Shown in pieces: positions 16,456 through 24,505 of a DNA stretch of 64,000 nucleotides. Where the stretch lies: the NCBI RefSeq assembly GCF_000203975.2, contig NZ_AFCF02000009.1, positions 369,552-433,551 on the forward strand, given 5' to 3'. The number at the start of each line of letters is the position of its first letter. Positions within the stretch are counted from its first letter, which is position 1. Under the pieces are notes generated by a model that was not told where the DNA came from, ran no database searches, and saw only the letters and a program-made list of their open reading frames with translations. Source of the stretch: Leisingera sp. ANG1. GTDB lineage: Bacteria; Pseudomonadota; Alphaproteobacteria; Rhodobacterales; Rhodobacteraceae. The translations under genes and the position numbers were made by a program.

Positions 16456-18114
16456 TCAAGAGGGGTCGCGCCAGCGGTTCACAATCGGATAGCGGCGGTC
16501 CAGCCAGAACGCGCGCCGGGTCAGGCGGGCACCGGGAGCCGATTGGAAGCGCTTGTATTCGCTGATATAAATCAGATGCTCCACCCGCTTGGCTGTATCC
16601 CGGTCATAGCCCGCCGCAACACAATCTGCAATTGAGCCATCCTGATCCACCAGAATATCAAGGATTGCATCCAGCACCGGGTAGTCCGGCAGGCTGTCGC
16701 TGTCCTTCTGGTCTTCGCGCAGCTCGGCACTGGGCGGCTTGTCGATCACATTGGGGCGGATCACCTCGCCAGCCGGGCCCCTCATCCAGGGACGGTGGTT
16801 GGCGTTGCGCCAGCGGCAGGTTTCGAACACGCGGGTCTTGTACAGATCCTTGATCGGGTTGTAGCCGCCGTTCATGTCGCCGTAGATGGTGGCATAGCCG
16901 ACTGCGACCTCCGACTTGTTGCCGGTGGTCAGCAGCATTTCGCCAAACTTGTTGGACATCGCCATCAGCAGCAGGCCGCGCAGACGGGACTGGATGTTCT
17001 CCTCTGTCAGGCCGGGCTCCATGCCCTCGAACAGAGGCGCCAGGGTGTTGGTGATGGCGGCCCGGCCTTCGGAGATCGGCACGTAGTCGTAGCGGACGCC
17101 CAGTGCCTTGGCGACGGCCTCTGCATCGTCGAGGGAGTCCCGGCTGGTGTATTCCGACGGCAGCATCACACAGCGGACATTTTCGGCGCCAAGCGCGTCC
17201 ACCGCGATGGCCGCAACGATTGCGGAGTCGACGCCGCCGGACAGGCCCAGCAGAGCCTTATTAAAGCCGGTTTTGCCCATGTAGTCGCGCAAGGACTCCA
17301 CCATCACCCGGTAGTCCTGCTCCCATGCGTCGGGCAGATGCGCCTTTTCGCCCTCGACCGCGCGCCAGCCGTCCTCGGTGCGCTCCAGGTCGAGATGGGC
17401 ATAGGCCTCATCAAACACCGGCATCTGCAGCGCCAGCGCACCGCCCGGGTTCAGCACGAAAGAGCCGCCGTCAAAGACCTGATCGTCCTGGCCGCCAACC
17501 ATGTTGAGGTAGATCACCGGCAGATGGGTTTCGACGGAGCGCGCCACCATGTGGTTGAAGCGCACCTCCATCTTGTCGCGGAAATAGGGCGAGCCGTTGG
17601 GGATCAGCAGGAACTCTGCGCCGGTCTCAGCCAGGGTTTCCGCGACATCCTCGTGCCAGCCGTCCTCGCAAATGGGGGAGCCGATGCGGGTATTGCCAAC
17701 GGCATAGGGACCGCCCAGCGGGCCGGCATCAAAAATCCGCACCTCGTCAAACACGGTTTCATTGGGCAGGTGGTGCTTGAGGCTGCGCGAGGCGATCTTG
17801 CCGTCTTTCAGGACAAGGTAGGCATTATAGAGTTTAGCGCCCTCGACCCAGGGGCTGCCGATAGCCAGCGCGGGGCCGTCTGCGCAATCCGCGGCCAGTT
17901 TCTCTACCTCGGCGATGGCGGCGGTGTGGAAGGCCGGCTTCATCACCAGGTCCTGGGTGTTATAGCCGGTGATGAACATTTCCGGCAGCGCCACCAGATC
18001 CGCGCCGGCCTTACGGCCCTCCTCCCAGGCGGCACGGGCCTTGGCGGCGTTGCCTGCCAGGTCGCCGACGGTGGGGTTCAGCTGCGCCAGTGTCACGCGG
18101 AAACGGTCTGCCAT
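16456..18114 (-). CDS. nadE: glutamine-dependent NAD+ synthetase
   Basis: A 552-aa two-domain enzyme for the last step of NAD synthesis. Residues 1-260 are a nitrilase-type glutaminase with the E45 (LPEMF), K113 (SLKHHLPN) and C149 (SPICEDGW) triad. Residues 270-552 are the synthetase, with P-loop LSGGVDSA at 291-298 and TTGNKSEVAVGY. The start at 18114 is preceded by AAAGGG. The length is normal for bacterial glutamine-using NadE. The 128-bp gap to the oxidoreductase has no recognisable gene. Confidence 0.95.
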   Translation of the reverse strand: MADRFRVTLAQLNPTVGDLAGNAAKARAAWEEGRKAGADLVALPEMFITGYNTQDLVMKPAFHTAAIAEVEKLAADCADGPALAIGSPWVEGAKLYNAYLVLKDGKIASRSLKHHLPNETVFDEVRIFDAGPLGGPYAVGNTRIGSPICEDGWHEDVAETLAETGAEFLLIPNGSPYFRDKMEVRFNHMVARSVETHLPVIYLNMVGGQDDQVFDGGSFVLNPGGALALQMPVFDEAYAHLDLERTEDGWRAVEGEKAHLPDAWEQDYRVMVESLRDYMGKTGFNKALLGLSGGVDSAIVAAIAVDALGAENVRCVMLPSEYTSRDSLDDAEAVAKALGVRYDYVPISEGRAAITNTLAPLFEGMEPGLTEENIQSRLRGLLLMAMSNKFGEMLLTTGNKSEVAVGYATIYGDMNGGYNPIKDLYKTRVFETCRWRNANHRPWMRGPAGEVIRPNVIDKPPSAELREDQKDSDSLPDYPVLDAILDILVDQDGSIADCVAAGYDRDTAKRVEHLIYISEYKRFQSAPGARLTRRAFWLDRRYPIVNRWRDPS

Positions 18115-18296
18115 GCTGCTTGGGCCCTTTGTGAAATACCTCTCCCAGCCATTTATCAGATTGACGGCCAAGGAAAAGGGCAAGGGGGGCAGGCCAGGGA
18201 AAAGACATTGCGGCCCGTGTTGCGGTAGCTTAGTTTCCGGGCGAGCAACCCAATATGGCAGCAGCACCGTAATCCCTGGGCAGGCAGAGGTTTTCA

Positions 18297-19733
18297 ATGA
18301 CCCGTTTCGGCACCGCATTCGCGCTTTCCACCATCCTGGCACTGGCCGCCCCCGCGCTGGCGCAGGAAGGCGAGGTCATCACCACCCAGGACGAGATCGG
18401 CGGCGTCTACGAAGGCACGTTCAAAGGCGGGCTGCAGCATGGCACCGGCACCTACAAGCTGCCCAATGGCTATGAGTACACCGGCGAATGGGTCGAAGGT
18501 GAAGTGCGCGGCCAGGGCGTGGCGCGTTTCCCGGACGGTTCGGTCTATGAAGGCGAATTCGCGCAAGGCAAGCCGCACGGGTTGGGCAAGCTGACCCGCG
18601 CCGACGGCAGCACCTATGAAGGTGGCTGGCAGGACGGGCAGATCCATGGTGACGGCACCTCTGTCTATGCCAGCGGCGTGCGCTATCAGGGCAGCTTTGC
18701 CGATGGCAAGCGGCACGGCAAGGGCGTGATGACGTCGCCTGACGGCTATACCTATGACGGTGACTGGGTGGAGGGCCGCCAGCAGGGCCTGGCGAAGATC
18801 ACCTATGCTGAAGGCACCGTTTACGAGGGGTCGGTGACCGACGGACAGTTGCAGGGCCAGGGCAAGCTGGAGACCTCCGACGGGCTGATTTATGAGGGCG
18901 AGTGGCAGGCCAGCCAGATGCATGGCACCGGCAAGCTGATGCAGGCCAATGGCGATATCTACGAGGGCGAACTGCAGAAGGGCCGCCGCCATGGCACTGG
19001 CAAGCAGACCTATGCCAATGGTGACGTCTATGCTGGCGATTTCCACGATGACCTGCGTCATGGCACTGGCTCCTTCACCGAAAAGGACGGCTACACCTAT
19101 GAAGGCGCATGGGTGAAAGGCCAGATCGAGGGCAAGGGCAAAGCGGTCTACCCAGACGGCTCGGTCTACGAAGGCGATTTCCGCGATGATCTGGCGGAGG
19201 GCAAGGGCAAGATTACCTATCCTGACGGCTCCACCTACGAGGGCGACTGGGTGGCCGGGGTGATTGAGGGCGAAGGCACCGCCACCTACCCCAGCGGCAT
19301 CACCTATACCGGCGGCTTCAAGAACGCCAAGAACCACGGCCAGGGGGTGATGACCTATGCCGACGGCTACCGCTACGAGGGCGGCTGGCAGGACGGGCAG
19401 CGCCATGGCGAGGCAACGGTGACCTATGCGGACGGCTCGGTCTATACCGGCGCATTTGCCAGCAGCCAGCGCCACGGGCAGGGCAAGATCGTGATGCCCG
19501 ACGGCTTCACCTATGAGGGCGAATGGCAGGAAGGCAAGATCTACGGCCAGGGCGTGGCGACCTATGCCAATGGCGATGTGTACGAAGGCAGTTTCGTCAA
19601 TGGCAAGCGGCAGGGGCCGGGCACGATGAAATACGCCAGCGGCCAGCAGGCGGACGGCACCTGGGAAAACGGTGCACTGGTCAGCCAGGGGTCCGGGGAC
19701 ACGGGCCAGACCGAAGCAGGGCAGACCGAGTAA
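18297..19733 (+). CDS. exported MORN-repeat protein
   Basis: A 478-aa protein with a signal peptide (about 1-22, ending PALA) and then 18 consecutive MORN repeats, each exactly 23 residues, from about residue 36 to 449, followed by a partial nineteenth and a Gln/Thr-rich tail. The repeat pattern is xxYEGxWxxGxxHGxGxxxxxDG. MORN repeats build long curved beta sheets that bind lipids or act as scaffolds. A bacterial, fully periplasmic MORN array without a catalytic domain suggests an envelope scaffold. GCAGAGG lies upstream. It stands alone between nadE (divergent) and a terminator. Confidence 0.9.
   Translation: MTRFGTAFALSTILALAAPALAQEGEVITTQDEIGGVYEGTFKGGLQHGTGTYKLPNGYEYTGEWVEGEVRGQGVARFPDGSVYEGEFAQGKPHGLGKLTRADGSTYEGGWQDGQIHGDGTSVYASGVRYQGSFADGKRHGKGVMTSPDGYTYDGDWVEGRQQGLAKITYAEGTVYEGSVTDGQLQGQGKLETSDGLIYEGEWQASQMHGTGKLMQANGDIYEGELQKGRRHGTGKQTYANGDVYAGDFHDDLRHGTGSFTEKDGYTYEGAWVKGQIEGKGKAVYPDGSVYEGDFRDDLAEGKGKITYPDGSTYEGDWVAGVIEGEGTATYPSGITYTGGFKNAKNHGQGVMTYADGYRYEGGWQDGQRHGEATVTYADGSVYTGAFASSQRHGQGKIVMPDGFTYEGEWQEGKIYGQGVATYANGDVYEGSFVNGKRQGPGTMKYASGQQADGTWENGALVSQGSGDTGQTEAGQTE
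18402..19643 (+). repeat. 18 tandem 69-bp units coding MORN repeats
   Basis: The coding sequence has a strict 69-bp period over 18 units without a single insertion or deletion. Units are diverged at DNA level, but short words such as TATGAAGGC and GACGGC recur in register. It is a protein-coding repeat, not a CRISPR array. Confidence 0.85.
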
Positions 19734-19760
19734 GCCGAAAGGAACTTCAGACTGTAAAAT

Positions 19761-19787
19761 GGCGCGCCGGGATGGCGCGCCTTTTTT
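19761..19787. terminator. intrinsic terminator
   Basis: GGCGCGCC (19761-19768), a 5-nt loop, GGCGCGCC (19774-19781), then six T. It ends the MORN gene transcript. The convergent PNPOx-like gene stops four bases beyond. Confidence 0.9.
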
Positions 19788-19790
19788 GTT

Positions 19791-20456
19791 TCAGCCGATG
19801 CGGATGCTGCTCAGGTGGTCGGGCATTGCGACGCCCTCCAGGTTGGCCGGGTCCGGCTGCGGCGGCTTCAATTCCATTGCCATCGGCACCACGCCGGCCC
19901 AGATTGGCAGTGCGTAATCCTCTTCATCGTCCTTGGGCGGGCCGGAGCGGATCTTGGCCGCGCCTTCCTCGATCGGCATCCGCAGCAGCGCTGTTGCCTT
20001 CAGTTCCTGCGCGGTCATCGGGCGCAGGGTCTCCCAGCGGCCGGGGAAGATGTGATCCACCATCGTCTTGAGACTGGCGGCCTTGGCGTCCTCGTCCGTG
20101 ACTTGCTCTGCCACCCCGAACAGCATCGCAGAGCGGAAGTTGACAGAGTGGTGAAAGGCGGAACGCGCCAGCACGTAGCCATCCATGCAAGTGACGGTCA
20201 GGCAGACCTCCGAACCCGCCATTGCCCGGATCGCCCGGCTGGCGGCGGAGCCGTGCCAGTAGACGTGATCGCCCTCACGCCATTGCAGGGTCGGCAGCAC
20301 CGAAGTTGAGCCGCCGATCTGATATCCTATGTGGGCCAGCGGCATGGCGTCGAGCACCTGATACAGGCTGTCGCGGTCATAGAGCCCGCGTTCATGGGCG
20401 CGGCGCAGGCGGCTGCGGTCTGTTTTCAGGGCGGCTTCTTGTTCGGGCTGGCGCAT
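19791..20456 (-). CDS. pyridoxamine 5'-phosphate oxidase-like flavoprotein
   Basis: A 221-aa member of the split-beta-barrel flavin-binding family. Typical parts are RGLYDRDSLYQVLDAMPLAH at the start, VLPTLQWREGDHVYWHGSAA with the FMN-phosphate contact SAASR, and CLTVTCMDGYVLARSAFHHS followed by NFRSAMLFG. These proteins reduce or oxidise small substrates or bind flavin or haem. This sub-family commonly lies next to a MocR regulator, as here (divergent gene at 20552). It therefore is a likely target of that regulator and may act in vitamin B6 or amino-acid metabolism. Confidence 0.85.
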   Translation of the reverse strand: MRQPEQEAALKTDRSRLRRAHERGLYDRDSLYQVLDAMPLAHIGYQIGGSTSVLPTLQWREGDHVYWHGSAASRAIRAMAGSEVCLTVTCMDGYVLARSAFHHSVNFRSAMLFGVAEQVTDEDAKAASLKTMVDHIFPGRWETLRPMTAQELKATALLRMPIEEGAAKIRSGPPKDDEEDYALPIWAGVVPMAMELKPPQPDPANLEGVAMPDHLSSIRIG

Positions 20457-20551
20457 CGGCTGACCTCATATTTCTTGTTGTGTCCCGTGACAGCTACGCG
20501 CAAACTGGATTGAATTTAACCTCCACTTTCTGACAAAAAGAGCAGTCCAGC

Positions 20552-21928
20552 ATGATTGACCTCTCCGGCATGATTTCTGACAGCAAAACCGGACCGCTGT
20601 ACCAGCAGATTGTCGCCGCGCTGCGCCGCCGGATCAGCGAGGGCAGCCTGGGTCTTGGCACCAGGCTGCCGTCCTCGCGGGCACTGGCGCAGGATCTGGG
20701 GGTTGCGCGTTCCACCGTAATGACCGCTTATGACCAATTGGTGGCCGAGGGCTTTGCCGAAACACGCCAGGGTTCCGGGATATTTGTCTGCGACGTAGCG
20801 CCGATTCGGCCGCCTGAGGCGGCGGCGCAGCCGGCCGCAGCAGTTCCGCCGCCTGTACCCGGCCTGCTTCTGCCCGGTGCGCCAGATCCTGACGTGTTTC
20901 CTACCCGCCCCTGGGCGCGCTGTGTTTCACGTGTGGCAAGAGTGGCACCGCTGAGCCTGAGCTATCAGGAGGATGCCTTTGGCGACCCGGAGCTGCGCCG
21001 GGAAATCGCCGCCTATGCGGCGCGCTGGCGGGGCATCGAATGCAGCGCGGAACAGGTGCTGGTCACCAGCGGTGCGCGCGAGGCGCTGGAACTGGCAATG
21101 GAGTTTCTGGTGGAGGGCGAGGACATCGCGCTGGAGGCTCCTGGCTTCACACCGACGCGGCGGTTTGCGCAGGCCCGCGGCTGGCGGGTGCACCGGCTGC
21201 GGGCTGGTACGCGCGGGGCCGAGGTGCCGCAGCAGATGGCCAAGGTCACGCTGCTGACCCCCTCGCATCAGTTCCCGCTGGGCGGCACCCTGCCGGTGCC
21301 GCAGCGGCAGGCCTTCCTGCAGGCGGCCAAGGCGCGCGACGGCTGGATCATCGAGGATGATTTTGACAGCGAATTCCGCTATGGCGGCCAGCCGGTGCCT
21401 GCGATGGCCGCGCTCGATGGGGAGGGGCGCTGCATTTATGTGGGCACCTTCTCCAAGACATTTTCCCATGCGCTGCGGCTGGGCTATGCGATCCTGCCGT
21501 CGGCGCTGGTGCCGCAGTTCAGGGCGCAGTTCATCCACCCGAGCGCAGGCGCTGCCATCACCGCACAGCGGCCGCTGGCGGAGTTCATGGCGTCAGGCCA
21601 GTACGACCGCCACATCCGCCGCGCCCGCAGGCTTTATGCAGAGCGCTATGCAGCGGCGGCGGAGGCGCTGGCAGAATGGCCGGAGTCACTGGGATACTTT
21701 CACCGCCACAATGCCGGGATGCAGATCGCTTTTCATCTGAAGGAGTCGCAAAACGACACGGAGATTTGCCGCCGCACGGCTGAGGCAGGATATGGCGTCC
21801 GGCCGCTGTCGCCGCATGATCCGGAATGCGCAGCTCAGGGTTTGCTGATCGGGTTCTGCCAGTCGCCAGCTGATGACCTGCCCGGCCAGGTCGCCGGCTT
21901 GCGCCGGATCGTGGAAGGCAGGCGCTAA
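20552..21928 (+). CDS. MocR/PdxR-type GntR regulator with aminotransferase domain
   Basis: A 458-aa regulator. Residues 1-80 are a GntR winged helix (LYQQIVAALRRRISEGSLG, SSRALAQDLGVARSTV). Residues 110-458 are a fold-type I aminotransferase domain with IIEDDFDSEFRYGG and the PLP lysine K302 in YVGTFSKTF. MocR proteins bind PLP and control neighbouring genes, and here the divergent PNPOx-like gene is the obvious target. In the 95-bp intergenic region, CTGGATTG (20505-20512) and CAGTCCAG (20543-20550) form an imperfect inverted pair that could be an operator. Confidence 0.9.
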   Translation: MIDLSGMISDSKTGPLYQQIVAALRRRISEGSLGLGTRLPSSRALAQDLGVARSTVMTAYDQLVAEGFAETRQGSGIFVCDVAPIRPPEAAAQPAAAVPPPVPGLLLPGAPDPDVFPTRPWARCVSRVARVAPLSLSYQEDAFGDPELRREIAAYAARWRGIECSAEQVLVTSGAREALELAMEFLVEGEDIALEAPGFTPTRRFAQARGWRVHRLRAGTRGAEVPQQMAKVTLLTPSHQFPLGGTLPVPQRQAFLQAAKARDGWIIEDDFDSEFRYGGQPVPAMAALDGEGRCIYVGTFSKTFSHALRLGYAILPSALVPQFRAQFIHPSAGAAITAQRPLAEFMASGQYDRHIRRARRLYAERYAAAAEALAEWPESLGYFHRHNAGMQIAFHLKESQNDTEICRRTAEAGYGVRPLSPHDPECAAQGLLIGFCQSPADDLPGQVAGLRRIVEGRR

Positions 21929-21940
21929 CATCGAGTAAAA

Positions 21941-21970
21941 AAAAGCCTCCCCGGATGGCCGGGGAGGCTT
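21941..21970. terminator. bidirectional terminator
   Basis: AAGCCTCCCCGG (21943-21954) and its complement (21959-21970) form a 12-bp stem with a 4-nt loop. Eight A precede it (21937-21944), so on the minus strand it is followed by a T-tract and ends the symporter transcript. Confidence 0.9.
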
Positions 21971-22002
21971 GCCTCATTCAGCGTTGATCAGGCCGGAGCC
22001 GA

Positions 22003-23547
22003 TCAGCTGTACTTCTTGATCTCACCCGACTTCAGGCGCGCCATGTAGCTGTTCAGCTCTTTCTTGACGATCGGCATCAGGAAGTAGAGCGCGATGATGT
22101 TGACAACCGCCATGGCAAAGATTGCCGCGTCGGAGAAGTCGATCACCGGGCCGAGGTTTGCGGCTGCGCCGATCACCACGAAGATGCAGAAGATCACCTT
22201 GAACACCAGTTCGGTGGTCTGGCCTTCGCCGAACAGGAAGGTCCAGGCCTTGAGGCCATAGTAGGACCAGCTGATCATGGTGGAGAAGGCAAACAGGATC
22301 ACTGCCAGCGCCAGCACGTACTGGAACCAGCCGAAGGCCGACGAGAAGGCTGCCGAGGTCAGCGCCACGCCCTTGTTGCCGTCCACGGTCTGGATGGTGC
22401 TTGCACCTTCATCCAGCAGGTAGAGGCCGGTGTTCGGATCCTGGATCAGCTGACCGGTGATGATGATTACCAGCGCGGTCATGGTGCAGATCACCACGGT
22501 GTCGATGAAGGGTTCCAGAAGCGACACGAAGCCTTCGGTGATCGGCTCCTTGGTTTTCACCGCGGAGTGGGCGATCGCTGCAGAGCCAACGCCTGCCTCG
22601 TTCGAGAAGGCCGCGCGCTTGAAGCCCTGGATCAGCGCGCCAACCATACCGCCGGCAACACCCGCACCGGTGAAGGCGCCTTCGAAGATCTGGCCGAATG
22701 CCCAGCCGATCTTGTCCGCGTTCATCGCCAGAATGACCAGCGCGGCTGCAACATACATTACACCCATGAACGGCACGACCTTTTCGGTGACGCGGGCAAT
22801 GGATTTCAGGCCGCCAACGATCACGGCAAACACCACAGCAGCGAACACGACGCCGGTGATCCAGCCCGGGTAGTCGCCCACGACGCCGGAGATTTGCGCG
22901 TGCGCCTGGTTGGCCTGGAACATGTTGCCGCCACCAAAGGCGCCGAGGATGCAGAACACCGAGAACAGCACTGCCAGGAACTTGCCCATCGGCAGGCCGC
23001 GTTCGGCAAAGCCCTTGGTCATGTAGTACATCGGGCCGCCGGAGACGTGGCCGTCTTCGAACTCATTGCGGTATTTCACGCCCAGGGTGCATTCGGTGAA
23101 CTTCGACGCCATGCCCATCAGGCCGGCCAGGATCATCCAGAAGGTTGCACCGGGGCCGCCGATGCCGACTGCCACCGCAACGCCGGCGATATTGCCGAGG
23201 CCGACGGTACCCGACAGCGCGGTTGCCAGCGCCTGGAAGTGGCTGACCTCACCCGCGTCGTTGGGGTCGGAGTAGTCGCCTTTGACCAGCGAAATCGAGT
23301 GTGGGAAGGCACGGAACTGGATCAGGCCGAAGTACAGTGTGAACACGGTGGCCGCGACCACCAGCCAGGCCACGATCCAGGGGAAGCTGGTGCCGGGGAA
23401 CGGGCTGAAGATCAGGTTGACGAACCAGCCGGTGGAGCTGGCAAACAGCTCATTGACGCGCTCATCGACGGATTGTGCCATCGCCGGGGCGGTTGCCGCC
23501 AGCAGCAGCGGCGCAGACAGGGCTGCCGCCTTGATTGATTTCCTCAT
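22003..23547 (-). CDS. sodium:alanine/glycine symporter (AGCS family)
   Basis: A 514-aa inner-membrane amino-acid carrier with about eleven hydrophobic helices. An N-terminal signal-like segment ends TAPAMAQS, as in many marine AGCS members. Family blocks seen: ATALSGTVGLGNIAGVAVAV, FSNEAGVGSAAIAHSAVKT and SWSYYGLKAWTFLFG. It imports alanine or glycine with Na+. Its 21-bp distance from uspA upstream points to a two-gene operon. Confidence 0.93.
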   Translation of the reverse strand: MRKSIKAAALSAPLLLAATAPAMAQSVDERVNELFASSTGWFVNLIFSPFPGTSFPWIVAWLVVAATVFTLYFGLIQFRAFPHSISLVKGDYSDPNDAGEVSHFQALATALSGTVGLGNIAGVAVAVGIGGPGATFWMILAGLMGMASKFTECTLGVKYRNEFEDGHVSGGPMYYMTKGFAERGLPMGKFLAVLFSVFCILGAFGGGNMFQANQAHAQISGVVGDYPGWITGVVFAAVVFAVIVGGLKSIARVTEKVVPFMGVMYVAAALVILAMNADKIGWAFGQIFEGAFTGAGVAGGMVGALIQGFKRAAFSNEAGVGSAAIAHSAVKTKEPITEGFVSLLEPFIDTVVICTMTALVIIITGQLIQDPNTGLYLLDEGASTIQTVDGNKGVALTSAAFSSAFGWFQYVLALAVILFAFSTMISWSYYGLKAWTFLFGEGQTTELVFKVIFCIFVVIGAAANLGPVIDFSDAAIFAMAVVNIIALYFLMPIVKKELNSYMARLKSGEIKKYS

Positions 23548-23568
23548 GACTGTCCTCTGAGTTTATCT

Positions 23569-24003
23569 TTAGGGAACGATGGTGACCGGAACCGGAGCCG
23601 CCTGGGCAAGGCTGCCCGCGACAGAGCCGAACAGCCGCGACGACAGTGCCGAATGGCCAGTGCGGCCAATGATCAGGTGGTTGGCGCCACTCTTCTTGAT
23701 CACGTCGATCAGGGTTTCCGCGATATGGCCGTATTTCAGCTCAGTCGAGACGGTGACACCGTCGTCTTCGAGGCTCTTGCGCACCGGTGCCAGCAGGGCG
23801 TCCTCTGCGCGCTTCAGTTCTTCCTCGCGGCGCTTGTGGCGCTGCTCGATCTCCTCCGGGGTGAGGAAAGAATAGGGCGACCATTCCAGCACATGCGCGA
23901 TCACCAGCTCTGCCCCTTGCGCTTTGGCAAGGCTGACGGCAAAAGCAAGCGCCGATTTGGCGGCCTCGCTGTCGTCATATCCAAGGACAATTTTATTCGA
24001 CAC
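23569..24003 (-). CDS. universal stress protein UspA family
   Basis: A 144-aa cytoplasmic ATP-binding protein. The start is GTG 24003 with a perfect AGGAGG five bases upstream. The ATP-binding G-x2-G-x9-G-S pattern is seen in GRTGHSALSSRLFGSVAGSL near residues 113-132. It contains an acidic/basic insert (EEIEQRHKRREEELKRAE). Placed before the symporter in one operon, it may modulate that transporter, as reported for other UspA proteins encoded beside membrane carriers. Confidence 0.92.
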   Translation of the reverse strand: MSNKIVLGYDDSEAAKSALAFAVSLAKAQGAELVIAHVLEWSPYSFLTPEEIEQRHKRREEELKRAEDALLAPVRKSLEDDGVTVSTELKYGHIAETLIDVIKKSGANHLIIGRTGHSALSSRLFGSVAGSLAQAAPVPVTIVP

Positions 24004-24129
24004 TTTTTCCTCCTATCGATGGCGCATTCCTCTACGGGAGCGCCGGATCCGGGGTGTCAACGCCGGAAAACCTGCCGACGCAAGACCCATTGCCGTTCCC
24101 GCCTCAAAAAAAGGCGCAGTGCGGACAAA

Positions 24130-24152
24130 CTGCCGCATTGAAACTGCGGCAG
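24130..24152 (-). promoter_or_regulatory. hairpin at the 5' end of the uspA transcript
   Basis: CTGCCGCA (24130-24137) and TGCGGCAG (24145-24152) are perfectly complementary with a 7-nt loop. If transcription begins near 24158 (see the -10 at 24165-24170), this hairpin forms at the start of a leader of about 155 nt before uspA. It could stabilise the mRNA or be an operator. Confidence 0.45.
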
Positions 24153-24164
24153 GTCCTTACTTAT

Positions 24165-24170
24165 ATTATA
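24165..24170 (-). promoter_or_regulatory. -10 box for the uspA-symporter operon
   Basis: The minus strand reads a perfect TATAAT here within an AT-rich run. A -35 is only weak (GCAAGA, 17 bp upstream). The rest of the 24004-24317 gap shows no gene, only this promoter region and the leuA promoter. Confidence 0.45.
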
Positions 24171-24303
24171 TCCCTTTTTCAATATTGTCTTGCACTTACC
24201 GCATACAGCGGCATACGGCGGTGTCAAAACGGTGCCGTGCCGCAACGGCAACTCAGGCAATCACGGCGGACAGAATCCCCCTTTCCATTCGCCGCCGCCT
24301 CTG

Positions 24304-24309
24304 TATAAA
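24304..24309 (+). promoter_or_regulatory. -10 box for the leu leader transcript
   Basis: TATAAA at 24304-24309 followed by T. The expected start of transcription (about 24316-24318) coincides with the ATG of the leader peptide at 24318, which also lacks a Shine-Dalgarno sequence. No good -35 is visible at 17 bp. Confidence 0.45.
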
Positions 24310-24317
24310 TCCCTGCC

Positions 24318-24404
24318 ATGACCATTTGCGCAGATATCACTATTGCAGCCACCGCCGCCCGCGGTGCCGCTCTGCGCGCCCTACTGATCCTAGCCCGCCT
24401 CTGA
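24318..24404 (+). CDS. leuL: leucine-rich leader peptide of leuA
   Basis: A 28-codon frame that starts MTICADITIATAAARG and ends LRALLILARL. Five of the last ten codons are leucine, and two of these are CTA, a codon avoided in high-GC genomes. It ends 101 bp before leuA, in the same direction, and its stop codon lies inside a perfect 10-bp inverted repeat. These are the hallmarks of a ribosome-mediated attenuation leader that senses charged tRNA-Leu. No ribosome site precedes the ATG, which fits a leaderless start from the TATAAA at 24304. Confidence 0.7.
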   Translation: MTICADITIAATAARGAALRALLILARL

Positions 24405-24434
24405 GCGTGCCCTTCCGGCGCGCCCGCTCAGAGG
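24398..24434 (+). promoter_or_regulatory. attenuator-like inverted repeat of leuA
   Basis: CCTCTGAGCG (24398-24407, including the leader stop TGA) pairs exactly with CGCTCAGAGG (24425-24434). A second possible stem, GGCGCGC (24417-24423) with 24445-24451, interleaves with it, so both cannot form in a simple secondary structure. I see no clear T-tract, so the terminator arm is not settled. Confidence 0.6.
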
Positions 24435-24505
24435 ATTGCCGCACGCGCGCCATAGAAGGCTTATGATGCCCCTAAGGGCTTAGGACAGAGACAAGAGATA
24501 CCATC

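Noticed and set aside
18402-19643. Regularly spaced repeats that could be mistaken for a CRISPR array
   Set aside because: The 69-bp period lies within one open frame and codes MORN repeats. There are no conserved direct repeats with unique spacers and no cas genes.
24456-24484. AAGGCTTA / AAGGGCTTA direct repeat and GCCC-CTAA-GGGC stem as the leuA terminator
   Set aside because: The stem has only four base pairs and lacks a T-tract, so it is too weak to call a terminator, although it may take part in the leader fold.
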